Shown piece by piece: positions 15,800 through 24,441 of a DNA stretch of 64,000 nt (positions are counted from its first letter, which is position 1; the number at the start of each line of letters is the position of its first letter). This DNA comes from Myxococcales bacterium (GTDB taxonomy: Bacteria; Myxococcota_A; Polyangia; Polyangiales; Polyangiaceae). The translations under genes were made by a program, and so were the position numbers. The DNA lies in contig JANXLV010000046.1 in NCBI GenBank assembly GCA_025355005.1, forward strand, positions 1-64,000. The letters run 5' to 3'. Under the pieces are notes generated by a model. That model was not told the origin of the DNA. It saw only the letters and a program-made list of their open reading frames with translations, and did no database searches.

Positions 15800-16574
15800 T
15801 CAGTGCGCGATGCCGAACAACACGTCGGGGAAGAGGTCGCGGTTGTCGCCGCGCGCCACGTCCAGGAGCGCGAAGACCTCCGCGAGGGTGACGCCCGGAT
15901 TGGCACTGAAGGTCACGCCGGTCTCGCCTTCGAAATCCGGGCTCGCAGCCTTGAGTCTCCGCAGGCACGGGCCCAGCTCTGCCAGCCTGTAGTGGCCGCC
16001 CGCTTCGTTCTTCAGCGTCAGCCCCGGGCCCACGTCGTTGCATCCCGGCGCAACGTTGCCCGCGCGCGCCTTGATGGTGATGCCGTCCTGCACGGCAAGG
16101 ATGGTGAGGCCCAGCGTTGGCTTGGACGGCGCCGGCGGCGGCGCTAGCGATCGCGGGGAGAGCTTCGGAGGAATGGTGCGGATCTCCGCGAGCTGCCCGG
16201 CGGGGACACTTCCACCCGCGGAGGGAGCCACGAGGTTGAAGCGAACGATCTCACTCTGGCCGAGCGTGAACAGGATCTCCGTCAGCAAGCGATACGTCAC
16301 GACCGGACCCAGCTCGACACGCGCCGCCTCATCCGGGTGGCCTGCGTCTGCGCGCGCGCGCTTCACGGCCTCGGCGAGCGCCACAAGATAGAGGTCGTTC
16401 TTTCCAGAACGCTTGTATTCTGCATCGAATCCGTGGCTCGGGTCCGCGGGCTGGAGGCGCGGTCGCGTCGATCACGTTCGCAGGCGGCGGCGCGAGATCC
16501 GCGACCACGGTCTCGCTCCTCTTGTTGCACGCTGCCAGCATGCAGAGGGCTGCACACGCGAGGAGCGATCTCAC
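15800..16574 (-). pseudogene. Frameshifted lipoprotein with two ExbD-like periplasmic domains
   Basis: The gene begins with GTG at 16574, overlapping the desaturase stop by four bases (GTGA). It encodes a lipoprotein signal (lipobox LAAC, Cys16) and a Pro/Ala linker, but this frame then degenerates. The sensible continuation (FDAEYKRSGKNDLYLVALAEAV onward, about 205 residues) is in the +1 frame, entered between about 16471 and 16440. The shifted part looks like two ExbD/TolR periplasmic domains: one ends VVTYRLLTEILFTLGQ, the other ends TLAEVFALLDVAR then LFPDVLFGI. There is no TM helix. Either one extra base (or a two-base loss) has broken the gene, or the sequence has an indel error. Confidence 0.65.
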
Positions 16575-17506
16575 TCCGCGTCGGCAGGCAGGGGAAGAGC
16601 GAGCGACGCCTCCTCTGCTATCGGCTCTGCGGTGGGCGCTGCCGTCTTGCTCTGGGGTGCGTCGATGCGACCGCCGTCGCGGACATGCGCGGGCGGAACA
16701 TGGATGTCCCAGACCAGACCCACGGCCTGCAGGATGCGAAGGATGTAATAGGTCGGGTCGATCTCCCACCAGAAGAAGCCCTGGTTGGTCGCGCGCTGGT
16801 AGTAGTGGTGGTTGTTGTGCCAGCCCTCGCCCATGGTGACGATGGCGAGGATGAAGCTGTTCTTGCTCTCGTCGCCGGACTTGTAGCGAACGCGACCCAT
16901 CCAGTGCGTGATCGAGTTGATGGTGAACGTGCCGTGCCAGAGCAGCGTGGTGGACACGAACATCCCCCACGTGAGGCCGAAGACGCCGCCGATCAGATAC
17001 GACCCGACGGCCCACATGAGCGCGGGCACGTACCAGTACGTGTTGAGCCACACGAGCTCCGGATATTTCGCGAGGTCCGCGACCTTCTTCAGGTCGGTCG
17101 AGTCGTTCACGGGGTTCAGGATCCAGCCGACGTGCGAGCTGTAGAAGCCATCGAGCTTCATCGAGTGAAGATCGCCCGGCTTGTCCGACAGCTTGTGATG
17201 CACGCGGTGGTGCGAGGCCCACCAGAGCACGCCCTTCTGGAACGTGGTCTCCGAGAAGAACGCGAGGACGAACTGGAACCAGCGGCTGGTCTTGTAGGTG
17301 CGGTGCGAGAAGTACCGGTGGTACGCGCCCGTCACGAAGAACATCCGGAAGTAGTAGCCGGCGATCGCGATGCCGAGCCCCTTCCAGGAGAAGCCGTAGA
17401 GCGCGACGAACACGACCGCCGCAACGTGCACGCCCCAGAATGGAAACTGACCAACGGCGCTACGAAGGAGGGTGGGGGGAGGCCCTTGGCTCATGGGCCT
17501 GACCAT
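16571..17506 (-). CDS. Membrane fatty-acid (acyl-CoA Δ9-type) desaturase
   Basis: This 311-residue di-iron membrane desaturase has all three histidine boxes: HRYFSH (H-x4-H), HHRVHH (H-x2-HH) and HNNHH (H-x2-HH). They are set between hydrophobic pairs as in stearoyl-CoA desaturases. It introduces a double bond into a saturated acyl chain and helps set membrane fluidity. A second ATG four codons in (MSQGPP) is an equally possible start. It is divergent from kup across 127 bases and is coupled to the frameshifted lipoprotein at its 3' end. Confidence 0.92.
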   Translation of the reverse strand: MVRPMSQGPPPTLLRSAVGQFPFWGVHVAAVVFVALYGFSWKGLGIAIAGYYFRMFFVTGAYHRYFSHRTYKTSRWFQFVLAFFSETTFQKGVLWWASHHRVHHKLSDKPGDLHSMKLDGFYSSHVGWILNPVNDSTDLKKVADLAKYPELVWLNTYWYVPALMWAVGSYLIGGVFGLTWGMFVSTTLLWHGTFTINSITHWMGRVRYKSGDESKNSFILAIVTMGEGWHNNHHYYQRATNQGFFWWEIDPTYYILRILQAVGLVWDIHVPPAHVRDGGRIDAPQSKTAAPTAEPIAEEASLALPLPADAE

Positions 17507-17549
17507 ACGGCCGCGATTGTCACGGCTCTGTCAGAATTTGTCCACACGT

Positions 17550-17580
17550 CTATCGCGAAATGTTGGCGAAAACACGATAG
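17550..17580. promoter_or_regulatory. Dyad and phased GCGAAA repeats between desaturase and kup
   Basis: CTATCG (17550-17555) and CGATAG (17575-17580) form a 6-bp inverted repeat. Between them GCGAAA occurs twice (17555-17560, 17566-17571), 11 bases apart and so on the same DNA face. The site lies in the divergent promoter region and is AT-richer than its surroundings. A regulator or overlapping promoters are plausible, but no family motif was recognised. Confidence 0.35.
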
Positions 17581-17593
17581 AAAGGCGCTGGAC

Positions 17594-17610
17594 GTCACGG
17601 ATCCCGTGAC
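17594..17610 (+). promoter_or_regulatory. Perfect 7-bp hairpin in the kup leader
   Basis: GTCACGG-ATC-CCGTGAC is a perfect dyad ending 23 bases before the kup ATG, just upstream of its GGGGGGCGGGAG ribosome binding site. It could be an operator or an mRNA hairpin limiting translation. It is too small to be a c-di-AMP riboswitch, which is the control often found on kup genes. Confidence 0.45.
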
Positions 17611-17633
17611 AACAAAGGGGGGCGGGAGCGGCG

Positions 17634-19661
17634 ATGGCGAACGAGAATGGGAAGGCCGAGGAAGAGGCGAAGGCCAAGGTCGAGGCCAAGGTCGAGGCCA
17701 AGCACTCCCACGGCCCCACGGGTCGCACCGGCGGTCTCATCCTCTCTGCGATCGGCGTTGTCTTCGGCGACATCGGCACGAGCCCTCTCTACACATTGAA
17801 GGAGTGCCTCAGCGGTCACGCCGGACCTCCGGTCGAGGCCGACGTGCTCGGCGTGATCTCCCTCATCGTCTGGTCGCTGACGCTCGTCGTGACGGTGAAG
17901 TACCTGATCTTCATCATGCGCGCGAACAACCGCGGTGAGGGCGGCATCTTCGCGCTCCTCGCGCTGCTGCCGGAGTCGGTGCGCAAGACGAAGGCCGGTG
18001 GCACCGCGCTGATGGCCATCCTGGTCCTTGCAGGCGCAGCGCTCCTCTATGGCGACGGCATGATCACGCCAGCCATCAGCGTGCTGAGCGCGGTTGAAGG
18101 CGTCGGTGTCGCCGTACCTGCGGACACGATCGTCGACGTCGGGCTGTTCTCGTTCGTGCTGAAGAGCGCGTTCGTGCCCGTGACGTGCGTGATCTTGTTC
18201 GGCCTCTTCTTCATCCAGAAGTACGGCACGGAGCTCGTCGGCAAGCTGTTTGGCCCCGTCATGGTGGCGTGGTTCTTCGCCATCGGTGGCCTTGGCCTGC
18301 TCCACATCTCGAAGAACCCGCACATCATGCACGCGCTGAATCCCGTGCATGGTGCATATTATTTCCAGGCGCACGGCCTCACGGGCATCGCGATCCTCGG
18401 CTCCGTCGTCCTGGCCGTCACTGGCGGCGAGGCGCTCTACGCTGACATGGGTCACTTCGGCGCGCGGCCCATCCGGATCGCGTGGATGGTCCTCGTGTTC
18501 CCGGCGCTCGCGCTCTGCTACCTGGGCCAGGGCGCGCTCGTGCTCTCCGATCCGAAGGCTCTCGACAACCCGTTCTTCGCGATGTCACCGTCCGCAGGGT
18601 TCACGTACTTCTTCGTGCTCCTGGCCACGCTCGCCACGATCATCGCGTCGCAGGCGCTCATCTCGGGTGCATTCTCGCTCACGCATCAGGCCGTGCAGCT
18701 TGGGTTCTTCCCGCGCGTGACCATCAAGCACACCGCGAGCGAGGCGGAGGGCCAGATCTACGTTCCGCAGATCAACTGGCTGCTCGCCGTTGTCTGCCTC
18801 GCGCTCGTCATCACGTTCAAGGAGTCGGGCAAGCTGGCCGCGGCATACGGGATCGCGGTCACGGGCACGATGGGCATCACCTCCATCGCTTTCTACTCCG
18901 TCACGAAGAACGTGTGGAAATGGCCCCTATGGAAGAGCGCCGCGGTGACCGGTCTCTTCCTCGCGTTCGACATTCCGTTCTTCGGTTCGAACATCCTGAA
19001 GTTCATGGACGGCGGCTACGTGCCCATCGCGGTGGGCGCCGCGTTCTTCACGGCCATGCTCATCTGGAAGCGCGGTCGTCGCCTCCTCAACGAGCTCATC
19101 GTGCGCAACATGACGAAGACCGATGCGTTCGTGGAGAGCCTCGACGAGCCGCGCGCGACCGGAGCTCCATTTCGCGGCGTCGTCAGCGACGGCAAGCTCG
19201 CGCGAGCGCCTGGCGTGGGCGTCTTCATGGCGTCGAACCCGGACGGCGTGCCGCCCGCGTTGTCGCAGCTCGCGGCGCGCATGCATGTCGTGCCCGAGCA
19301 CATCGTCTTTCTCACGATCGTGGCGGAGCACGTCCCGGAGGTCGCCTCGGAGGATCGCCTCACGGGTGAGAAGCTCGGGAAGGGTGTCTACCGCGTCGTC
19401 GGCAGGTACGGCTTCATGGAGCGACCGGACGTCCCCGAGCTCTTGCGCGCGGCCGAGAAGCGCGGCCTCATCGACGTGAAGGAGGACGACGCGACCTACT
19501 ACCTCGGCCGCGAGACGTTCCTCGCCGGACCGAAGGGTGAGATGGGAACCGTCGCCGAGAGCATCTTCGCGTACCTCGCGAGGAACGCGCCGCCAGCGAC
19601 GGGGTACTTCCACGTGCCGCCCGGGAGGGTGATCGAGGTCGGCACGCAGGTGGATCTGTAG
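17634..19661 (+). CDS. kup: KUP-family potassium uptake transporter
   Basis: This 675-residue protein is a full-length KUP/HAK/KT potassium importer. A charged, Lys/Ala/Glu-rich N-terminal tail precedes the family signature AIGVVFGDIGTSPLYT in TM1. About twelve TM helices run to residue 480, with GDGMITPAISVLSAVEG and GGEALYADMGHFG as conserved loops. A cytoplasmic domain of about 180 residues forms the C terminus. It takes up K+ at the inner membrane, probably with H+. A purine-rich ribosome binding site and a hairpin precede it. It lies about 10 kb from the RCK channel gene. Confidence 0.95.
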   Translation: MANENGKAEEEAKAKVEAKVEAKHSHGPTGRTGGLILSAIGVVFGDIGTSPLYTLKECLSGHAGPPVEADVLGVISLIVWSLTLVVTVKYLIFIMRANNRGEGGIFALLALLPESVRKTKAGGTALMAILVLAGAALLYGDGMITPAISVLSAVEGVGVAVPADTIVDVGLFSFVLKSAFVPVTCVILFGLFFIQKYGTELVGKLFGPVMVAWFFAIGGLGLLHISKNPHIMHALNPVHGAYYFQAHGLTGIAILGSVVLAVTGGEALYADMGHFGARPIRIAWMVLVFPALALCYLGQGALVLSDPKALDNPFFAMSPSAGFTYFFVLLATLATIIASQALISGAFSLTHQAVQLGFFPRVTIKHTASEAEGQIYVPQINWLLAVVCLALVITFKESGKLAAAYGIAVTGTMGITSIAFYSVTKNVWKWPLWKSAAVTGLFLAFDIPFFGSNILKFMDGGYVPIAVGAAFFTAMLIWKRGRRLLNELIVRNMTKTDAFVESLDEPRATGAPFRGVVSDGKLARAPGVGVFMASNPDGVPPALSQLAARMHVVPEHIVFLTIVAEHVPEVASEDRLTGEKLGKGVYRVVGRYGFMERPDVPELLRAAEKRGLIDVKEDDATYYLGRETFLAGPKGEMGTVAESIFAYLARNAPPATGYFHVPPGRVIEVGTQVDL

Positions 19662-19732
19662 AGGCCATTGACTTTGGTCGAGGTCAGGCTCGATCTGAGA
19701 GCTTGGTCTGGGTCGTTTCGGTAAAATTATGT

Positions 19733-19763
19733 TTGACGAATTGGTTGTCGTGGGTCAGATTAT
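19733..19763 (+). promoter_or_regulatory. Possible σ70-type promoter of the TonB-receptor operon
   Basis: TTGACG (19733-19738) is followed after 19 bases by GATTAT (19758-19763), 28 bases before the receptor's ATG. This is one of the most AT-rich spots between kup and the receptor. The spacing is longer than the usual 17, so this is a tentative call. No clear Fur box was seen. Confidence 0.3.
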
Positions 19764-19790
19764 GCCCGGGTTTTGATCCGCTGTGCTCCC

Positions 19791-22343
19791 ATGAACCGTC
19801 TCCGGTTATACCGATGTCTGACTGCGGCGCTCCCGCTTCTCACGCTCTCGGGCGTTGCGCGGGCGCAGGGCAATGGCGGCGATCGGGATAAGCCAGCTCC
19901 GGAGACCAGCTCGCAGCACGATCACGCGAACGATGACGTCGCGCCTCCCGTTCGCGTGCGGGACGTGGAGGCGGTCTATCCGACGTCGGAGCTCACGAGC
20001 GGTAAGGACGTGCTCGTCGTGCTCGCGGTGACCGTCGACACCAGCGGGCATGTCTCCAAGGTCGACGTGCTCGACTCCGGCGGCCCCGCCTTCGACGAAG
20101 CAGCGACTGTCGCGGCACGCCTGTGGCTGTTCCAGCCGGGCACGCGTGGTGGCAAGCCGCTCCCCACGCGCATCCGTGTGCCGATCCATTTCGCGCCGCC
20201 GCTCGCGCCGGAGGTCACACCGAAGGAGAGCCCCTCACCCGACGCGCCCAAGGCCCATGAGGAAGACGTCGTCAACGTCCACGCTCGCGCGCCGCACCTG
20301 TCGCGTGGAACGTCCGACTACGATCTGCACGTGGGGGAGCTCGCGCGTGTGCCGCGCAAGAACGCCGCAGCGCTGCTCACGCTCGCGCCTGGCATCTACC
20401 TGCAGAACGAGGGCGGCGAGGGCCACGCCGAGCAGGTCTTCCTTCGCGGCTTCGACGCGCGCGAAGGGCAAGACATCGAGTTCTCCGTCAACGGCGTGCC
20501 GATCAACGAAACGGGGAATCTGCACGCAAACGGCTATGCGGACACGCACTTCATCATCCCCGAGCTCGTCACGTCGCTCCGCGTGCTCGAGGGCCCGTTC
20601 GATCCGCGGCAGGGCAACTACGCCGTCGCCGGCAGCGCCGACTACGAGCTCGGGCTCGCCCAGCGCGGCATCACCGCAAAGACCACCTATGGCTCGTTCA
20701 ACACGCAGCGCATGCTCCTCACGTGGGGGCCCGCGAACACCAGCCAGCACACGTTCGGCGGCGGTGAGCTTTACAAGACGGATGGCTTCGGCGCGAACCG
20801 CGACGCGCAGCGCGGCAGCGCCATGGCCCAGTACGAGGGCAAGCTAGGCGACAAGGGCAGCTTCCGCGTGCTCGGCCAGGCCTACGCGTCGAGCTATCAC
20901 TCCGCGGGTCTCTTGCGACAGGACGACGTCGACGCGGGCAAAAAAGGCTTCTATTCCACGTACGACACGAACCAAGGCGGACAGAGCTCGCGCTACTCGG
21001 TCTCCGGCGACATCGAGCAGAAGGTCTCTTCCGGCACCATCGGTGAGCAGGTGTTCCTCATCTCGCGCGGCATGCGCGTGAAGGAGAACTTCACCGGGTT
21101 CCTGCTCGACGTGCAGGACCCCGTGCAGCAGCCGCACGCGCAGCGCGGCGACCTCATCGACCGCGACATCTCCTCGCTCACCGTCGGCAACCGCGGCTTT
21201 TACCGCCAGCGCATGACGGCGTACGGGCTGCCGCAGGACGTGGAGGTCGGCTACTTCGCGCGCTACGACAACTCCGACGGCACGCAGCTCCGTGAGAGCG
21301 CGGACACGCAGGCGCCGTACAAGCGCGACATCGATCTCAACGCGAAGGTCGCCGACGTCGGTATGTACGCGGACTCCAGTCTGCGCCCGCTGAAGTGGCT
21401 CACGTTCCGCGGCGGCGCGCGCGGTGAGATCCTCTCGTTCGACGTCCTCAATCGCTGCGCCGTGAAATCCGTCCGCAGCCCCGACGCATCGAATCCGCCC
21501 GGCGACGCGAGCTGCCTCTCGCAGTCCGACTTCGGCAAGTACCGGGAGCCCACGCAGCGCGTGACGACGGCTGGTGGCGCGTTCCTTCCGCGCGCGAGCA
21601 TCATCCTTGGCCCGTACGAGCACTTCTCGCTCTCCGCGAGCTACGGCAAGGGCATCCGCTCCATCGATCCCATCTACGTCTCGCAGGACTCGCCCGCGCC
21701 GTTCGCGAGCGTGGACGCGTACGAGGGCGGCCTCAGCTACGCGCACTCCACCGAGGCCCGCGCGCTCCTCGTCAAGTCGGTCTTCTTCCAGACGCACGTG
21801 GACAAGGATCTGGTCTTCAGCGAGACGGAGGGCCGCAACACGCTCGCGAACGGCACCACGCGCACGGGCTGGGCCGGCTCTGCGCGCTTCGCGGGCTCCT
21901 TCTTCGACACCGCGGCGAACTTCACGCTCGTGCGCTCCACGTTCGACGACACACATCTGCTCGTGCCGTACGTGCCCGACGTGGTCGTCCGCAGCGACAA
22001 CACGCTCCACTCCGATCTGCCCCTGTCCGCGCTGGGGTCCGGCTTCCACGGCGCGATCGGCGCGGGCGCCTCGCTCGTGGGCCCGCGTGCGCTTCCGTAC
22101 GGGCAGCGCAGCGACACCATCTTCACGCTCGACGCGAGCGCGCAGGTGGACTGGAAGCAGTTCCAGCTGGGCCTGATGAGCACGAACCTCACCGACGCCC
22201 AGTACAAGAGCGGCGAGTTCAACTACGCGTCCGACTTTCGATCGCAGAGCCGGCCGACGCTCGTGCCCGTTCGTCATTTTGCCGCGGGCGCACCGCGCCA
22301 GATCTTCGTCACGTTCGCGATCAACCTGGGCGGCACGCCATGA
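19791..22343 (+). CDS. TonB-dependent receptor with its own TonB C-terminal-like domain
   Basis: This 850-residue outer-membrane receptor has a signal peptide (1-25, ARAQG). A TonB C-terminal-like domain occupies about 52-134 (VRDVEAVYPTSELTSGKDV through LWLFQPGTRGGKPLPTRIRVPI). After a Pro-rich linker come a possible TonB box (EEDVVNVHA), the plug domain (about 170-300, with VFLRGFDAREGQDIEFSVNG) and a β-barrel to the end. It should import a siderophore, metal complex or other ligand. TonB-C normally belongs to the energiser, not the receptor, so the N-terminal fusion is notable. ATG 19791 was chosen because it starts the signal peptide. Two lipoprotein genes follow with overlaps. Confidence 0.9.
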   Translation: MNRLRLYRCLTAALPLLTLSGVARAQGNGGDRDKPAPETSSQHDHANDDVAPPVRVRDVEAVYPTSELTSGKDVLVVLAVTVDTSGHVSKVDVLDSGGPAFDEAATVAARLWLFQPGTRGGKPLPTRIRVPIHFAPPLAPEVTPKESPSPDAPKAHEEDVVNVHARAPHLSRGTSDYDLHVGELARVPRKNAAALLTLAPGIYLQNEGGEGHAEQVFLRGFDAREGQDIEFSVNGVPINETGNLHANGYADTHFIIPELVTSLRVLEGPFDPRQGNYAVAGSADYELGLAQRGITAKTTYGSFNTQRMLLTWGPANTSQHTFGGGELYKTDGFGANRDAQRGSAMAQYEGKLGDKGSFRVLGQAYASSYHSAGLLRQDDVDAGKKGFYSTYDTNQGGQSSRYSVSGDIEQKVSSGTIGEQVFLISRGMRVKENFTGFLLDVQDPVQQPHAQRGDLIDRDISSLTVGNRGFYRQRMTAYGLPQDVEVGYFARYDNSDGTQLRESADTQAPYKRDIDLNAKVADVGMYADSSLRPLKWLTFRGGARGEILSFDVLNRCAVKSVRSPDASNPPGDASCLSQSDFGKYREPTQRVTTAGGAFLPRASIILGPYEHFSLSASYGKGIRSIDPIYVSQDSPAPFASVDAYEGGLSYAHSTEARALLVKSVFFQTHVDKDLVFSETEGRNTLANGTTRTGWAGSARFAGSFFDTAANFTLVRSTFDDTHLLVPYVPDVVVRSDNTLHSDLPLSALGSGFHGAIGAGASLVGPRALPYGQRSDTIFTLDASAQVDWKQFQLGLMSTNLTDAQYKSGEFNYASDFRSQSRPTLVPVRHFAAGAPRQIFVTFAINLGGTP

Positions 22344-23155
22344 ACGCTCGCGCCTCGCGCACGCTCTTGCTCTTCGCAGCCGTCGCTGTCTCCGTGGGCG
22401 CGGTGCCCGCCTTGGGCGCGTGCGTGGGCTCCACCGGTGGTGGCGTGGTGACGTTCGACGTGACGGCGCACGGGCCGAAGACCGCGAGCCTCACGAGCGG
22501 CTACGCCTTCCACACGACGGCGGGATGGGACGTCACGCTCACGCGCGCGAAGATGCAGATCGGTGCAGTATACCTGAATCGCAGCGTGCCCCTCGCAAGC
22601 GAGCGTGAGACGTCGTGCGTGCTGCCAGGCATCTACGTGGGCGAGGTGACCGACGGTGTCGTGGTCGACGTGCTCGATCCCGCAGGCCAAAAATTTCCCG
22701 TGCGCGGCGAGGGCACGAAGGACCACGCGGTCACCGCCGAGATCTGGCTCGGAGCCGGCGATGTCAATAGAACGAGCGACGACACGGTTCTCCTGGAGGT
22801 GACAGGCACCGCCAAGAAGAGCGGCGTAATCATCCCGTTCGAAGGGACGATCACCATCGGCAAGAACCGCGCGATCCCGCCGGAGAACGCCGCGCTCCCG
22901 GGCGCAAATCCGCTGTGCGAGCAGCGCATCATCTCGCCCATCCCCGTCAGCCTGGACCTCGGAGACAACGGCACACTCGACCTCACGATCGAGCCGCGCG
23001 CATGGTTCGACGGCGTCGCATTCGAGAAGCTCACGCAGGACTCACCAGGGCATTTCCAGTTCGGCGACGACAGCGCCTCGCAGCCAGACATCAACCTCTA
23101 CATGGGCTTCCGCGGAAACCAGGGAGCGTACGGCTTTGCGTTCGTCTCTGAATAG
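22340..23155 (+). CDS. Lipoprotein co-translated with the TonB receptor (first)
   Basis: This 271-residue lipoprotein has lipobox LGAC (Cys28). The rest looks like an all-β ligand-binding or surface domain with GWDVTLTRAKMQIG near its start and a conserved-looking Cys pair (SCVLPGIY, PLCEQRI). Its start overlaps the receptor's stop by four bases (ATGA), so it is probably part of the same uptake system, possibly as a surface or periplasmic binding partner. No family was recognised. Confidence 0.75.
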   Translation: MNARASRTLLLFAAVAVSVGAVPALGACVGSTGGGVVTFDVTAHGPKTASLTSGYAFHTTAGWDVTLTRAKMQIGAVYLNRSVPLASERETSCVLPGIYVGEVTDGVVVDVLDPAGQKFPVRGEGTKDHAVTAEIWLGAGDVNRTSDDTVLLEVTGTAKKSGVIIPFEGTITIGKNRAIPPENAALPGANPLCEQRIISPIPVSLDLGDNGTLDLTIEPRAWFDGVAFEKLTQDSPGHFQFGDDSASQPDINLYMGFRGNQGAYGFAFVSE

Positions 23156-24245
23156 GTGCACCGCGCTCGCGTTCTCCGGGCTCGTCGCGATCTGCGCGAT
23201 GGGCGCGATGAGCACCGCGTGCTCACCTCCCGGCAGGGCAGGCGCGATCGTCGTCACCGCGTCGGGTGAGGCGCTCGGCCAGAACGGTTTCCCGTTCCCA
23301 CCCGACACCACGCAGTCTCCCTACTTCGTGGATGGGTGGTCGGTGTCGTTCGAGCAGCTGATCGTCACCTTCGACAACATCGTCGTCTCGCAGTCGCCGG
23401 ACAAGAGCGCGACGGACCAGTCGCTGACGGGCGCTGTCGTCGCCAGTCTTCACGGGCCCTTCGCGATCGATCTGCACAAGCCTGGCTCGATCCCCGGCAA
23501 GGAGGACGACACCACCGCATTCCCGCTCGGCCGGATCGAGAAACAGAACCAGAACGGCGGTGACGACTTCACGACCGACGCAAAATACGCCTTCGGGTTC
23601 GACGTTGTCGTCGCGCAGCCGAACGCGGTGAAGCTCAACTTCGACGCGACCACCGAGGTCGAGTACGCCGACATGGCGAAGAACGGCTACTCGGTCCTCT
23701 ACGTCGGCACCGCGACGTGGATGGGTGACACGTGCACGCCCGCCCACGGCGCGGACAAGACGCTCGACGCGCTGCCGTCCGTCGTCAGGTTCCGCTTCGG
23801 CTTCAAGACGCGCCCGCGCTTCTCGAACTGTCAGAACCCGGACCTGGGCGACGACGCAAAGGGTGGCAACCCGCGCGGCCTCGCCATGAAGCCCAACGCC
23901 GACGTGACCGCGCAGATGACCATCCACGCGGACCATCCATTCTGGGACGCACGGCAAGAGGACTCGCCCCTGCGCTTCGACGCGATCGCGCTGGTCGCGA
24001 AGCAGAAGAACCTGTCCGTGGTGACGCTCGAAGATTTGATGGGCGTCCCGTATTTGCCAATCACCGTGGACGACGTCACGCTGCCCAGCCGCACGTGCGA
24101 GCCCGCACCCAAGCCGGTCGGGAAGAGCCAGTTCTACGATCCGAAGGGCGCCACGTTCACCGACCTCGCGGCCTTCATGTCGGACCGCCAGGCGTCGCAA
24201 GGTCACCTCAACGCCGACGGCCTCTGCTACGTCGCGACGCAGTAG
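23136..24245 (+). CDS. Lipoprotein co-translated with the TonB receptor (second)
   Basis: This 369-residue lipoprotein begins at TTG and has lipobox STAC (Cys29). It overlaps the previous gene by 20 bases. Its first strand segment, GWSVSFEQLIVTFDNIVV, resembles the matching part of the first lipoprotein (GWDVTLTRAKMQIG), so the two may be distant paralogues. Several His/Asp pairs (IHADHPFWD) could bind metal, but that is speculative. Its function is probably tied to the receptor's substrate. Confidence 0.72.
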   Translation: MRSSLNRCTALAFSGLVAICAMGAMSTACSPPGRAGAIVVTASGEALGQNGFPFPPDTTQSPYFVDGWSVSFEQLIVTFDNIVVSQSPDKSATDQSLTGAVVASLHGPFAIDLHKPGSIPGKEDDTTAFPLGRIEKQNQNGGDDFTTDAKYAFGFDVVVAQPNAVKLNFDATTEVEYADMAKNGYSVLYVGTATWMGDTCTPAHGADKTLDALPSVVRFRFGFKTRPRFSNCQNPDLGDDAKGGNPRGLAMKPNADVTAQMTIHADHPFWDARQEDSPLRFDAIALVAKQKNLSVVTLEDLMGVPYLPITVDDVTLPSRTCEPAPKPVGKSQFYDPKGATFTDLAAFMSDRQASQGHLNADGLCYVATQ

Positions 24246-24248
24246 TTA

Positions 24249-24262
24249 CGCGAGAAATCGCG
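24249..24262 (+). terminator. Short GNRA hairpin after the receptor operon
   Basis: CGCGA-GAAA-TCGCG is a perfect 5-bp stem with a GAAA tetraloop, starting 4 bases after the second lipoprotein's stop codon. It is followed by repeated CGCGGG instead of a T-tract. It may stabilise the 3' end or mark operon termination; the support is weak. The rest of the 196-base gap to 24441 shows only one further 5-bp dyad (CGAGG/CCTCG around 24330). Confidence 0.3.
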
Positions 24263-24441
24263 GGCGCGGGCGCGGGCGTTGGTGTGGCGTGGTGTGTGGT
24301 GTCGCCTCGGGATGACACGACGAGGGGCAATACCTCGCCGCAGGGTGGGTCGCGTACGATTCAGCGTTCGTGTGGGAGTGAAGTAGAGGCCGCGTCCGCC
24401 AAAGCGGTGGCAACGTAAGTGGTTCTACGTAAGCTAGTTCC

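Noticed and set aside
17507-17633. c-di-AMP riboswitch before kup
   Set aside because: The region is only 127 bases and shows short dyads, not the two-fold multi-helix architecture needed.
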